A stretch of DNA of 64,000 nucleotides from Plutella xylostella (taxonomy: Eukaryota > Arthropoda > Insecta > Lepidoptera > Plutellidae). This document shows positions 45,521-57,856 of this stretch, piece by piece (position 1 is the stretch's first letter; each line of letters starts with the position of its first letter). The notes under the pieces were generated by a model. That model saw only the letters and a list, made by a program, of their open reading frames with translations, had not been told where the DNA came from and searched no databases. Both the position numbers and the translations under genes were made by a program. The stretch spans positions 1,808,001 through 1,872,000 of the forward strand of contig NC_063993.1 of the NCBI RefSeq assembly GCF_932276165.1, read 5' to 3'.

Positions 45521-48500
45521 TAAGAAAAAAAACTTTACTCATACTTATTTGATTTCAATATAATTGTTTAATATACACAAACTGAGTTGATTGTATGATT
45601 CATTGTCTTCGTCCAATCGAAACGATCCTCTTCAAAATGTGCCGAACACAATTTTTGTATGTTTCTTTGGTTCCCAATTTGTGCGACCGGTAATGTCTAT
45701 CCATTTTCTTGATATTTTTTTTTCTGTCGGAAACCTATGAAGCAGAGATAAATGGATGAGCATGAGCATTATAATCGTGGGCCAAATATGTGATGGGGTT
45801 TTTTTTAAAGGAAACACGTATTTCGTATCAATACAATAAACTTTATATTATACAGAAGAAATCACATATAGAAGAAAAAAACGAAACGAACGTTTCCTCA
45901 CAATGAGAGGCACCTCATTTGAAAGAGGAGAATGACTTCTACAAAATACAATCTTCACAAAAACCGAATTCGTGCGCCCCATTTGTAAACCCAACCCGAG
46001 TCCGTTACAATTTCTAGTATTTTCTTTGCATACTATAATAATTTGCATACTATAATATTTGTGGGTAAAATAAATTTTCAATAACTTGCAACACCATCTG
46101 ATTTGTTATGATATGGTACCTCGTAATTTTTACTTAAAACTGATACTAAAAGACCTTACAGTATTAAAATTAGTATCGTTTTATATTAAAATCGAGCCAA
46201 TAGATAGTACTATGATGAATGTAAGCTTGTTAAACTTGATAGTATCTACTTACATGTGAAAATATATCTCATCCATCATTCCATCGTGTTTTCGTTCAAT
46301 ATGCTCTATACAACCGAACAAAATCCACCCACCCATGTCACACACTCGTTAAGTGATGATAATAGTCTAATAAACTTAATAAACACCCACAAATCACTAG
46401 CAAATCAAAAATAAATAGCAATTAGAAAATTTTGTTGTAACTGTCAGCCTTTGTTTGGCACAGATTTTTCATTTGTTTCATTGTTTGGCACAGAGAACTG
46501 ACGTAAACAGGCGCCTCAGCAAAAAGGACAAAAAACATTTACAACTTAACGTTTCTTTCTTATGCTTAATGTAGCTAAGCGTCTCTTTTTCGCAATGTCA
46601 GAACTGTCACGATTATACCCCTGTGTATTATCGTATGTCCACCCCCTCCCAGGCTGGACGGTGGTGAAAGCAAAAACAAATGAACTAAAATGTGTGAATA
46701 CGCCACTGGCTGCCGCTCGCGCTCAGACCGACGTCGTGACAGCCGTGAAAATGTCCATATTTCCTGTCTGTGGTCCGCCGTGACACAGATTAACTCGCAG
46801 CTGTCAATGTGACAGCCGCGGTGTCGCTGTGGCACAGTGGTGGTGTCGCTCTGTGCCTACGCGACTCACACATGTAAATGTAACTGTATAAACTCAACAC
46901 CAATATTTAAAGCATTTACCTATTGCAGTAAAAAACATGAAGAAGGTTTTGTGTGGGAGAGTACAAGAAGCGTTTTATACAAATAAAAATAGAGTAAAAA
47001 ATATTTTATTACTTAGGTACGTGTAAACGATTCGATTAACCGTAGTGCGTCAATCTATAAAAAATATGGGTACAAATACAATAGAGTTTTTTGTTTAATC
47101 GTACTTCTATAGAACACCGGCAGCTGTCATCCGCTGAACTAATCTCACGTCTGTGTCGCATGTTATGTAATGTGGACGCAGGGTTGTACCGCATTGTTTG
47201 TTTCCAAGAAACGTACTTTTATTTCCATTTAGCGACAAGGATAACAATATTTTAGGTTATAATAAAGCGGATTCGTGACCGCAGAGATAATATCGCGGCG
47301 GCGCTCATCGCTCGCGTGACCACATACAATTAGACAATGTTTCTGTATAAATACTTGATTCAAGCATTTCAGGAAATTGACAATTTAAAATCGAAACGTA
47401 AACTTTCCGTTCACCGTTGCCGTTTAAACGGATTCTGTTTGAGCGCTCCGTTTACGGAAATCCAACTCGCATCTATTGTCTTGCTATCACGCAATGAAAC
47501 TAAACTTATTAGTACCAACCACCTAGTACTTTTTGATTTGAAAAATCGTTCTTATAAAATGTCGATCTAAGATCCAATTTCTACTGAAGGTAGAGTAATA
47601 AAAGTGAGTGAATCTTCAGCTCCCTGTAAGGAAGTCCTGTAGCTGACGCCAAAGCAATCTGTTATTTCCTGCGCCAATATCTTGACCTCCTTCTCGGCCA
47701 GCATATTTAGTTTTCCCTCGGTGCGTCGGAGGAACACCGGCTAAGTTTTTATCTACAGTATACGAGTAAGTAGTTCGCCTCAGATATAAATACAATATTC
47801 AATCGGCTCGTCGGTTAGTCGCTATCGCCGCATCAGCAGGGGAACCATGTTACATTTTGCGTTATTGCAAAGACGGATTTCGTTCTGCTTATCATTCTAC
47901 TGCGGAAACGTCTCAGGCGTACTGATATTTTGAATATGCCGCAGTTTCTCAATACGAGCGCGAGACGGAGATATACGCTCCGTATTACACGCTTTCTTGC
48001 GTTATTCTCCGAATTACGTGAATAATAAATATGAATCCAGATACAAATTATGAGTAATAAGACATCTCCGCTTCGCTTTATTAGAATCGGCCAAAGTAAA
48101 TAAACGGCACGAGCTTAATTGACCGTAAAAGTAATAAATGACAAAAAAAACAGTAGCCAGAGAAGTGAACGCGAAAATAACGCGCCCCATCTTATTTGTA
48201 ATTCAATTTGTATGTCCGTGAATTATATGCTTTCATTTATTCTCCTCTTCGAAATCATGGCACGCATTACGGGGGAGTTGATTATGAAGAAGCGTTCCTT
48301 TTAAAATAAGTAATTACTTTTACGTGGTAGATGTGTCTCGGTGCCGGGCCGTGCCTCGCGCGCGACATACCTTGCTGCCGCGCCGTGACGGCTTCCATTA
48401 CGAGTATTCGATGTTCGCATTGAACCATCTGTTTTATATGCAGATTTTGGAAATTTACATTTAATTTACCATTGACGGAGTTTACCTCGTTAGAGCACGC

Positions 48501-50552
48501 TCCGACGCAACGCGGCCGTTGTCAGTCTTACTGTGTACTGGCAGAATAATTAGCTATCGTAGAGTAGCTTCGCTAGCGATGTTTACTTTGCAAGATATGT
48601 TATTTACAATTACCTATATTTTTAACGAGGGTAATTGGGGATACATACAATTCGTAACATAATAGTATAAGATATAATTGGGTAGAAATGTTATACCGAT
48701 ACAAATATAAGTACACGTATATTTTTTCAATAATATTCCTATAAAAGATAAAATAAGAGCCGATGCGTTGTCGTTCCGATAAATTTACCTGACTGAAATT
48801 CATCTGACGTTGTAGACCTTTTATAATTTTCCCATAAATTCCATTACTTGAATCGGCTCAATAAGCGGTTATGTATTTTATGCACAAACAGTGTTTTCAA
48901 TTAATTATCCCTCGAATAATTGGGTCAAGTGCAAGTTTGTCGGTTCCCTTCAGCCTTTGTTTACACTCCCCTTTTATAATTAATGATATCGAAAATTACC
49001 GAAATTTCGGAGCCGCGAACCGAGCACTCTAGTAAAAACGTCTCCCGCTTTGACCCGCCAGTTTTATACCGCTCAGAGTGCGGTCGGGTATTTATTACTT
49101 TAAAATATTAAACCAACAAAAACAACCTTTGAACCTTGGTCGACTAAAAACGTAACGTGAGTTATGTACGCCGCAGATTATTATGAAAGTAAACATGGAC
49201 GCTCACAAAGGCAAACATGCACAAAATTAAAGTAGCACACAGTGTCATGAAGCTAGATATGCTGGGCGTGTTACTAGCGGACAGTATTCATGTCGTAGTA
49301 GGTATTCGACGTCGAGTAAAAGATTAAGATGTTGGGATACAGGTCATGAAGTGGAGATAGGCAGGAGTCAGAAAATCTGGATAGGGTAGAGATGGTACAG
49401 ATGGACCAGGGCAGTGTAGCCAGTAGATGGCAATTAGTTGGTAGACCACCAACTCGTTGGTCACACGCCTCCTTCTTAGCGTATCGGTGACAAATACTAG
49501 AACGAGACCTGGGCTTGGTGTCCATAATAAAAAAGTTGTCTAGGATCCGAGCCTTCCAACAATTTTAATCACCGCGTCACGACGTCAGAAAAAAATGAAA
49601 CCGTTGTAAATTAATTATTAGTAAACGGACTGGTAAAAAATAAATGAAATGTAATATTTACAGACATTGAATTCGAACTTCTCATTCCTGCGTACGTTTT
49701 TAAATCAAAAAGGAATATCGGGTGAAATATCTGTATGACTGGGCAGAACTACTGGCGGCCCGTGGGCGGCACGTAATATATAAGGCGTATCTCCACTCGT
49801 GTATCAAAGCTCGTCCGCACTCGCCCCGGGCACGGCACAGATGTGGACTGAGCTTTAGATTTTTAATAACGCCTCGGCTATTAACAATCTGGGCTCAGCA
49901 TCTAGCATCTAGATTTTTACGGTATTAGATACGTGGGTGGCCTGATTATTGCCCTATTAAAGTGTCTGCAATATCTCGTGTGTGAATGGCTGTTATCTAT
50001 ACAATATGTTCTGAAGACTTGACTTCATATTATAATATATTTTTTTTTAATGTCTTATAAATAATATATATCTACACATGTGTGATACCTAATAATATAT
50101 GGAGAGTTAATGCAAATATTTGAGGTTTCAGATGCTCGAGTATTAAACTATGCTAGCAACATTTTTCCACAATTTATGTACATTATTATACCAGTTGTTT
50201 GCCTAATTAACTTATTATTCAAAGGTAAACAAACTGTAAAAACGACAATATATACTAATCCTATTATTTAGTATATCTAGTTTTGATCCAAGAAGGTCAC
50301 AAGCCCAGTTAATAATGAAACGAACGGCGCTGGCGCTATAATTAGTTCATTTGGTACAAACTAAGTAAAGTAAAAATAAACGACATTATTTTTATAGCAT
50401 CCTCAAGCAGTAAAGCATTGACCCACGGACTTAATGTTACTAAAATAAAATGCTTTAGACACTTTGTAGTTATACGACATAAGTCAAGACTCAACAAGAA
50501 ACATTGATTGTCATTTAAAAATAGATAAAAATATAAGTAATTTATAAAAAAA

Positions 50553-50640
50553 CTGCCCTGGCCGGAGATGCGCGGATTGAACGCGGGACCAACATACCAA
50601 ACCCCTACAACTGCTGTCTTGCACCAAATGGTTGATTCAA
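50553..50640 (-). mobile_element. Decayed tRNA-like SINE fragment
   Basis: CTGCCCTGGCCGGAG...GGATTGAACGCGGGACC is a diverged form of the tRNA-like module seen intact at 22199-22275. The B-box is damaged. Confidence 0.4.
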
Positions 50641-52155
50641 TAATCTGAAAAGCTGTATACTTGTATTGCTTCGCCTCAAAAAGTTTTTACGATAGAATTC
50701 ATGAACAGAAAGTAATCGAGGAATAAATCGTAGTACCCGCTCTCTACAATTACAATTTTTATCAAAAATTGTAAAGCCATTTTCCCAAGAAAGAGTAACA
50801 AACCACGAACAAGAAATCAAACCATCCGGGAGGATAACGATTTACATTCATATTTTTAAAGGTAAACCTTCATGTCTATTCACTACTATTTGTTTTTGAT
50901 ATCGTGATCAATGTAAATAAAAAAAACCGTTAATTCCGTGCATTTATTTCGGCGCTACGCATTGTTTACTTTGTATAAATATATTCCTTCCTATTTTTAT
51001 GGTAACAGCAAAATCAAACGATAAAGCAAAACAAAAATATTTCATAATTCGAACGCCAGAATTCCACGACGATTGCAAACACATGGTGTCTCCCATGGCG
51101 GATAATATTTGGTGAACATTTGAAATACATAGCGCGAGTGTGCGCACAGCCTTATGTTGCCGAGCGCCTGGTGTGTCTTCAGCCTTATGACTGGGCAGAA
51201 ATGTTGCCAGCGCCTTTATTAAAGCCCTAACTCCTGTCCGTGGCTTTGGTCGCTTCAGTTGTTTTGTCAATTTGCTAAAAACATTAAAAGCGTTTTTAAT
51301 TTCACGGACTTAATACGCTTTTAGAACATGTGAAATAGATTTTTGAGAGATAAGAGCTTTTTTCACGTATTAATAACTTTATCGGATTCGGAATATGAAT
51401 TTTATCTTGTGAGATGCACTTTTTGACGATTCACTTAGAAAATATGTTTTTTGTTACAGGTATGTAAAGGTTCTACAATTCCGACAAATATTTGATAATC
51501 TTATACCTGCGAGGATGCTAGAGGCCCAAGTAAGGACTAAATATTGTTGATTCCACAGCTCTATGATATTCTCAAAAAGCCATAAATTAACTTATTTCAT
51601 TTAAAACCATTAAACTGAGGGTATATTATAACCATAGTTCAATTTATGACTGTATAAAATAATGTCATTTATTAAAACGAATTAAATTTAAAGTATGAAC
51701 ACCCTGTATAGTGATTACTACGCCCTAATCTGCACTAATCGCTGCGTACTGATCGCTATGACGTATAGCCGTAGTTCCGTAGAAATAGAACAAAATAGCA
51801 ACGACAACGTCGAAGTTGTGTAAGTAACCAAGAAACAACAGCTAAAAAAGCCTGATAATGTCTAATAGCTACGCAACGATGGCTATAAGAGTCAAGTAAG
51901 AGAAGTCATGTAGTCATTTCTAAATAAGTGCGTAATAGAGTAGCTTAAAATAAGTGTGCTCGTACAATCTAGCTGAATTGTCATTTCTATGCAAATATAC
52001 CACCAGTAGTAAAACCACCAAACGTACAAGGCATGGGTTTATTTCCATGGTTTTCAGCATTAATCCAATCAATTACATTTTTATAATCCACACCTCAAAC
52101 CTCCATATTTTCTTTACAATTTCTATGACAAGTAGTAATTTTTTTTTTTTTTATA

Positions 52156-52232
52156 TAGTCACCGTAGCAGTGGCGTAGCACTAGCTATGACGTAGTAACG
52201 TAGCAGCGTAGCAATGGCGTAGTAATGGCGTA
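52156..52232. repeat. CGTAG-rich degenerate array
   Basis: CGTAG occurs about seven times in 77 bp in forms such as GGCGTAGCA and GACGTAGTAACGTAGCAGCG. It resembles the array at 2563-2637. Confidence 0.55.
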
Positions 52233-52454
52233 GCAAAGACTATTTTGAAAAAGTGTAAGATTAAACGATAGGCCTTTGGACCAAACAAATCCTTCCTGTT
52301 AACTTGTAGAGGATATTAGGAAAAGTCTATGTGAGCCAAAATGGGATGACTCCGGAGGACATTCTAAACAACTTTAGGAAATTCAGGAACTGAAGTCAAA
52401 AAGTAATATTTTTCAGTAGAGAAGCATTATTATCATGTATGTAATTCTGTGTTA

Positions 52455-52908
52455 GGGCTCCCACACATAAACACGACACGATGTCGCATCGTGCCACGAC
52501 GCGGCGTCGTTTCACGATACGACGTCGCGTCGCGGAAATTCACGACGCGACGTCGTTACGTGTCGATACACGAACTTGTTGTGGTCTATTTTCAAGGCAT
52601 TGTACTTCTTTAAAAAGTGACTCCCATTATTCATTGTTGAAAGAAATGGGTAGATCCAGTATCTTCTGAGTATCTGTCTTTTCTTTCTTCGTCTTCTTAT
52701 TAACAGCAGAAGCAGTACGCGTCTACTGCGGTCCATTTTTAGGGAATGAATGTTGTATCGACGGCATCGTGCCGCGGAACTTTACGTTACGATGTCGTGT
52801 TTTTTTTACGATGGTAGTCGTAAATTTCCGCGACGCGACGTCGTATCGTGAAACGACGCCGCGTCGTGGCACGATGCGACATCGTGTCGTGTTTATGTGT
52901 GGGAGCCC
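52455..52908. mobile_element. PIF/Harbinger element with 86-bp perfect inverted repeats
   Basis: Terminal repeats at 52455-52540 and 52823-52908 are identical by eye over 86 bp and start GGGCTCCCACAC. They are full of ACGACG/CGTCGT words. The element is flanked by TTA on both sides (52452-52454 and 52909-52911), the Harbinger-type target duplication. At 454 bp it cannot encode a full transposase (usually 350-400 residues) but keeps the start of one on the minus strand. Perfect repeats suggest recent movement. Confidence 0.85.
52512..52736 (-). pseudogene. N-terminal remnant of a Harbinger-type transposase
   Basis: The minus-strand frame starts ATG at 52736 and begins MDRSRRVLLLLLIRRRRKKR, then RRYWIYPFLS. 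This hydrophobic-then-arginine-rich start followed by RRYW(I/V)HP is typical of insect PIF/Harbinger transposase N-termini, recognised from memory. After about 45 residues the likeness fades, and the frame runs into the terminal repeat and stops. The DDE nuclease domain is missing. The placement inside TTA-flanked Harbinger ends supports an internal-deletion origin. Confidence 0.6.
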
Positions 52909-53108
52909 TTAAGAGTAAACATTCATGACATGTTGTTAGCACAAAAATACAACTGCTCTAGTCTGTTCGTTCGTGACAACTTTAAACATAGGTAATAGAT
53001 GACTAACGGGAGGTTCTCGTGCTCGGCTCTACATTTAAATAAATATCCTTTGGAAAGTTTTGAATTCGCTTTGCGTGTAGCTCCTTGTTTCAAAGACGTG
53101 GTGGTACA

Positions 53109-53132
53109 TCACACACACATACGTACATACAT

Positions 53133-53164
<32 letters not shown>

Positions 53165-53175
53165 CACACACACAC
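53109..53175. repeat. CA dinucleotide microsatellite
   Basis: CA repeats with ATACGTACATAC and AAA interruptions, purest at 53132-53175. Confidence 0.85.
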
Positions 53176-54880
53176 GCTCGTTGGCATGAGTTTGATATTC
53201 AAAGTAACGTAGTATAATGGTAGTTTTATAATACTGGATTCTGCTGTTGGAGTTTTATAACTTTACTTGTTTATCTGTTGCTGTAATGGATAGTTAATGG
53301 ATATTTAAGGCAAAACAAATTGTATTCTCGAAATATTATGTGCAAAGCTATAAAATTGTTTGTTTTTGTATGCAAATTCAATGTTTTATTTTTTTACTGC
53401 AACAATGTGAATGTAATGAATAAATACTGTATAAAGTTTTTGTGGTTAGATCACTTTTATTTCACATGTTCAGCCTAAATATTTTCGTTTTTTGTTCTAT
53501 TAGTGCCGAAAACATTATTATTACACTGAAACGAGCTATAAAACGTCCATAAACGATTTCAGCAGCAATAAAATGGATAGCGCGAGTGTAAATCGGCCCT
53601 GTTGCGATAACAAAGCCATTCGAATACTATCTCGCTTGAACACAGGAAACAAGACAGACTAATGTGCCTTAACGCTAATCAAATGTTAGCTGCAAGGAAT
53701 TTCCTATGTCAATAAGTCCACATTGTATGTATATAAATCTCAATTTCACGGCAAAAAGTTAAAAAAATCATAATTCATACAATATTTATTACTTCGTTAA
53801 AAACAAAAGAAAACAATCAATTTACCTATTAAACTCATATATTCTATATCCACAGAGCGCAACAACCTACTCTGAGCTAGTCCGGTTAATCCTGACCCCT
53901 GTTTACATACAAAACAGCAAAAAGAATAGAATACAGTACACTAGTTTCAACTTCCTACTTTATTCAAAACTAACGGTGCAATAAACACTATAATTTTCAT
54001 TGAACGTTAAAACGAAGTGATCGCTGTAGGATTGCTTTTTCATGTCCATGTTAGTTTAGTTGGGAACGCTTTTCCTTGTTATTTTTATAAAATGTCGTAT
54101 CACAAGCTATTATTTTGTACTTTGAATAGTTTACTCTAATAATCATAATAGTAATGGAAGGCATCGATCACACGGATCACACCACACAAAGCGTGTACAC
54201 GATAAATAATATATTATGTATTATACGCTTAACGCATACACATAATCTAATCTATACAATATTCTCTATATTCGGTATTTAATTTTGATTTAACATATTA
54301 TTTCGAAGGTTGTGGATTTGTTTTTTCATACTCGATATCCGATATATGTATGTTAGTTTAGTCCGACATGAACCCATGTCCGACATAATGATATGGAAAC
54401 AATCCGCTCAGAGGTTCAATAATCTTTTCATTCAAATCATTTTCCGTTTGTTCTTTTTTGTTTCGATTTCAAATGAATATTTTTGCAATTTAGATTCCTT
54501 TATACTTATTGTTTGTAGCTTTTGTTATTTTGTAGACGTTTGGAAAATAATAATTACATACAATTAACAAAATTGCTGAAAATGCTCAATAAATTTTGAA
54601 AATCTTGATTCAGTCTCTTCTCAAACAAATGAAAAAACCCTTCGTATCGGACTATTCGTAACGGGAGCTTAGACAGACTCATATACACAAATACAAGAGC
54701 TATGATATAAAAACACAACCACACCAGCAAAAGTTAAAAAAGAGCATTCCGCGCCGAAACCTAATATAACATCAAAACGTTATAAGTCGTAAAAGTCGAT
54801 TGCGAATGTGCGGTGCTGCGAGCGCCGTTGTGCTAAGCTTTAAACAGCGACACTTAGAGCAATGAAGCGGGAAATTGTAT
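53176..54880. other. Intronic stretch, no supported feature
   Basis: AT-rich sequence with no recognisable exon or repeat. Confidence 0.45.
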
Positions 54881-54966
54881 CGAACATCCCCGAACATGCC
54901 ATAAGCCGAACATGCCATAAGCCGAATATGCCATAAGCCGAACATGCCATGAGTCGAACATTCCGA
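54881..54966. repeat. 16-bp tandem repeat
   Basis: CGAACATGCCATAAGC units start at 54891, 54907, 54923, 54939 and 54955, the last diverged. A shorter related copy sits at 54881. The minus-strand frame across it shows the repeat as a periodic peptide and is not a gene. Confidence 0.8.
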
Positions 54967-56659
54967 CTGTTACGCGTTCCGGGCCAGTGCAGCGTTCATT
55001 AACTTTAATACCTTTATTTGTCGCACGACGTTTTGTGGTGATGCAGTTCAGAGGACCTGAACAAATAGAAATAAGCAATTCACGTAAGTATTCTCCAAGT
55101 TCAATACTTAAAAAGTATTCGATTGACAAGTCATGAAGACCTATTTATATAAAATACTAGGTGGAAAAAAATGCTAGAGTGTCCTATGAATGTGAACTGA
55201 TCTGGCCACTACTATCACGTGGCCTCCGCCCGCACTGCGCCGACTACTAAGCAGCCCGAATCACGTTTATACTAGCACGATTGCTCAGTAAATGTATACC
55301 TTTGAAATATGCACGATTGACGTCTGAGTCAAGCGCAAATAGAGCTCTGGAGACGCTCAAAGCGACCTCGAGATACAATCAGGACGCAAATCAGACGGAA
55401 AAGTAAAGAGATATCAGCAGAGCGACATCAATCACGTCACGGGAATATGATTGCTCAAAAGAAAAGTGAGGCAAAGGCGCCTGTAGCCGGCGCCAACCGG
55501 CCTCAGATTACTAGAAGGCAAAAACCTCTAGGGTTTTTTTATTTAGTTGTTATTCTGCGGGAAGGCCGAGGGCTGCCACAGCTGCGCCCACCTGCCTCCT
55601 GATTGTTGCGGCGCCGCCCGCCCGACCGGCCATTATTCATAACCCTATTATCTAAACTCGTTCACGAAACGCAAGCTTTTTATTTACTTTCGCACAAGCC
55701 CTATACAAAATAAAAGGCGTTTTTGTGTAACTTTCGTTAGGGAAAAAAACACTTGGGAGTTTTCTGTCGTCTGAAGGTTTGTTTATTATAAATAAAGGTA
55801 CTTGCTTACATTTAAAAAGTATCGTGTAGCAAACCGACCTTGCGTCAAAAGATACGGACGCATATAGTTATAACTTGTAGACAAGTAGATCATTTAGTTA
55901 TCTTTTTTAATCGTACTATACTACCTCTATCGGTGTCTTGACGTTGAAAGATGCCCTCAAGCAAGCAAAGTTAAATATAAATGTCTCATGGATATTAACA
56001 CAAATGCTACATTGATGTTCCTGTTTTTTATCAATACATATTGGATGGGCCATAAAAAGTTCAACCGCCATTCCGCTGAAGCATAAAAATGAGTTGAGCC
56101 TTCATCAAAAATTTACGTTTCAATTGCGTTATTAGAGTGTTCTACGTAGCTGTAGTCCGCGGCGCAGAATTGTTCCCAAGATTAAAATACTTAGCGATGT
56201 TCAGTATATATTTTTTGACCCAGTGTTCAGGAAAATTCTAAATGTGTCAGCTAATCTCATAAAAAAATCCCGGCCTGAAATTGACCATGAGATTTTCTGT
56301 GCCTTAGAACATAACTATGAAACTGCAGAATTCATCCGTCCTTAGACCGTCTGATTCTTGCCTGATAGTTCTGTACAACGGAGGCCCTGGGTCAGTAAAT
56401 ACATAAGTTTCCTGCGCGCTCCACGTTAGATACGAGTAAAGTACAGCATATTTATACGGACCTGAAAAGGTTAATAAAACTGTTCACTATGAAGTAAATT
56501 TTAGACATATTCTGTGGTACCACAAAAAAACTTTAAACACTGTTTAACAAGTGCTCAAAGCGAAATTTGACAGATTTTGTAGGCGATTGACAGCAGCAAA
56601 CATCTGTTAAATACTGTCCAAGTTTTTGTGGTAAAGCTCATTATATTTTTCTTAAACTT
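54967..56659. other. Intronic stretch, no supported feature
   Basis: A GC-richer patch at about 55480-55630 stands out from its surroundings. No coding exon recognised. Confidence 0.4.
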
Positions 56660-57354
56660 CTTTTTTGGTCAAAAGTAAATGTTACGAATTGAGCGTGTTC
56701 AACAAAAGATTGTTAAATACCTCAATTACAAGTCGAAAGTTGGTATAGTTTCATACGAGGAAGGTTGTAGATACCACAGACTGAAGACCCTACAGAACCG
56801 TCGCATGATATCCGACGTGACACTTCTATACGATTTATTGAATAGTCGCCTAGATTGTCCTTATCTTACGAACCAAATTGGTTTGTGTGTCCCAACTCGT
56901 CGTACGAGACACACGGCCCTGTTTCATGTTCCTTTTCATCGCACGAATTATGGCCAAAACTCTGTTATGACACGCTTACTCCGGACCTACAATAAACAAT
57001 ACTCACACATCGACCCATTCCGCAACACAAGGAACTCATTCAAAAACTGTATCGTAAGAAGTTAAATTTGTATTTACACTGCTAGATAAATAGGTGGGTA
57101 GATGCATGATAAGTATGCTCAACAACTCCCTTTCAGTGAAGTAATAAATAAATATCTAAATTGTAATAAATTGATTATGTTTGTGGCTTTATTTAATAGG
57201 ATTGTGTAATAATATGTATAAAATATTATATTATATGTGGATTTAATATATAGACTAATTAAGTATATAATTTATTTGTAACAGTTATCAGTTAGCTATT
57301 TTTAAATTTTTAAATACTTATATAATATGTTTTCCCCATCCATGTAACTACTAC
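56660..57354 (+). mobile_element. 5'-truncated Jockey/CR1-like LINE
   Basis: Holds the C-terminal part of a LINE reverse transcriptase protein followed by an AT-rich 3' UTR to the AAT microsatellite at about 57355. Truncation at the 5' side is the usual fate of LINE insertions. The 3' end faces that of an oppositely oriented LINE. Confidence 0.65.
56679..57065 (+). pseudogene. LINE reverse transcriptase C-terminal fragment
   Basis: The 128-residue frame starts with IERVQQKIVKYLNYK and continues with YEEGCRYHRLKTLQNRRMIS, LYDLLNSRLDCPYL and a HRTNYGQNSVMTRLLRTYN block. These are the hallmarks of the region downstream of the reverse transcriptase core in Jockey/CR1-like elements. The core itself, with its YxDD motif, is absent upstream, so the ATG is accidental. 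The frame is otherwise intact to its TAA stop, so the copy is fairly young. Confidence 0.7.
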
Positions 57355-57380
57355 AATAATAATAATAATAATAATAATAA
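57355..57380. repeat. AAT microsatellite between two LINE tails
   Basis: About eight AAT units. Read on the minus strand it is the ATT tail of the LINE at 57381-57662. Confidence 0.8.
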
Positions 57381-57662
57381 ATTCATTTATTTCAGGTAAT
57401 TTTTCATAATTACAAAAATAACCCATAGTTGTTGTTAGTAACAATAGCCCTTATTTCTATGTTAGTAGACAGAATACACAACAACATAAATTAATAATTT
57501 ATAAAAACTAGTCCTATGCGGGTGGCCTCTGCCAGGTGGGGACGCTAGCATGCAGCAGGGAACAGCGACCCACATAGGGACAGTCGAGCCTGGCCGCAAT
57601 GGTGGTCAGGAGGCTGTTGGGGCTGGCCCGCACGCGTCGCACCAGCGAGGCGGCGCACAATA
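57355..57662 (-). mobile_element. 5'-truncated LINE 3' end (minus strand)
   Basis: Read on the minus strand, a GC-rich end of an ORF (57662 down to the TAG at 57516-57514) gives RASPNSLLTTIAARLDCPYV, then GRCSLLHASVPTW and a stop. An AT-rich 3' UTR, CCTGAAATAAATGAATTT and an ATT repeat tail follow. This is a recurrent lepidopteran LINE terminus, recognised from memory. The 5' truncation lies near 57662. Confidence 0.6.
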
Positions 57663-57856
57663 ACTGAGTAATTTAACTTTTTTTTTTTTTACCTTTAAAA
57701 AATATGTTTGTTTGCTTGCTATCATGTAATTAAGATCACTTATTTTTCGTAGAAACCTGTTATTGGCCTTATTTAAGAATACTTACCTAATTAAGACTAT
57801 ATTTTGTGAAACGCTGTTGGTTTTTCTAAACAATAAATAAATAAATAAATAAATAG
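57663..57856 (+). mobile_element. Possible short retroposon with AAAT tail
   Basis: AT-rich sequence ending in an AAAT run (57833-57856). The tail type is common for lepidopteran retroposons, but no body was recognised. Confidence 0.3.

Larger units (their letters stand above)
45521..52451. other. Intronic stretch, mostly unique-looking sequence
   Basis: No exon supported. Small items are a doubled TTTGCATACTATAATA (about 46024-46056), a doubled TTTGGCACAGA (about 46452-46497) and a degenerate SINE-like B-box near 50560-50595. The 108-residue minus-strand frame at 50944-51270 and others have no recognisable family. Confidence 0.4.

Noticed and set aside
54881..54966. CRISPR-like array
   Set aside because: Units are directly adjacent 16-mers with no spacers, in a eukaryotic intron; it is a minisatellite.
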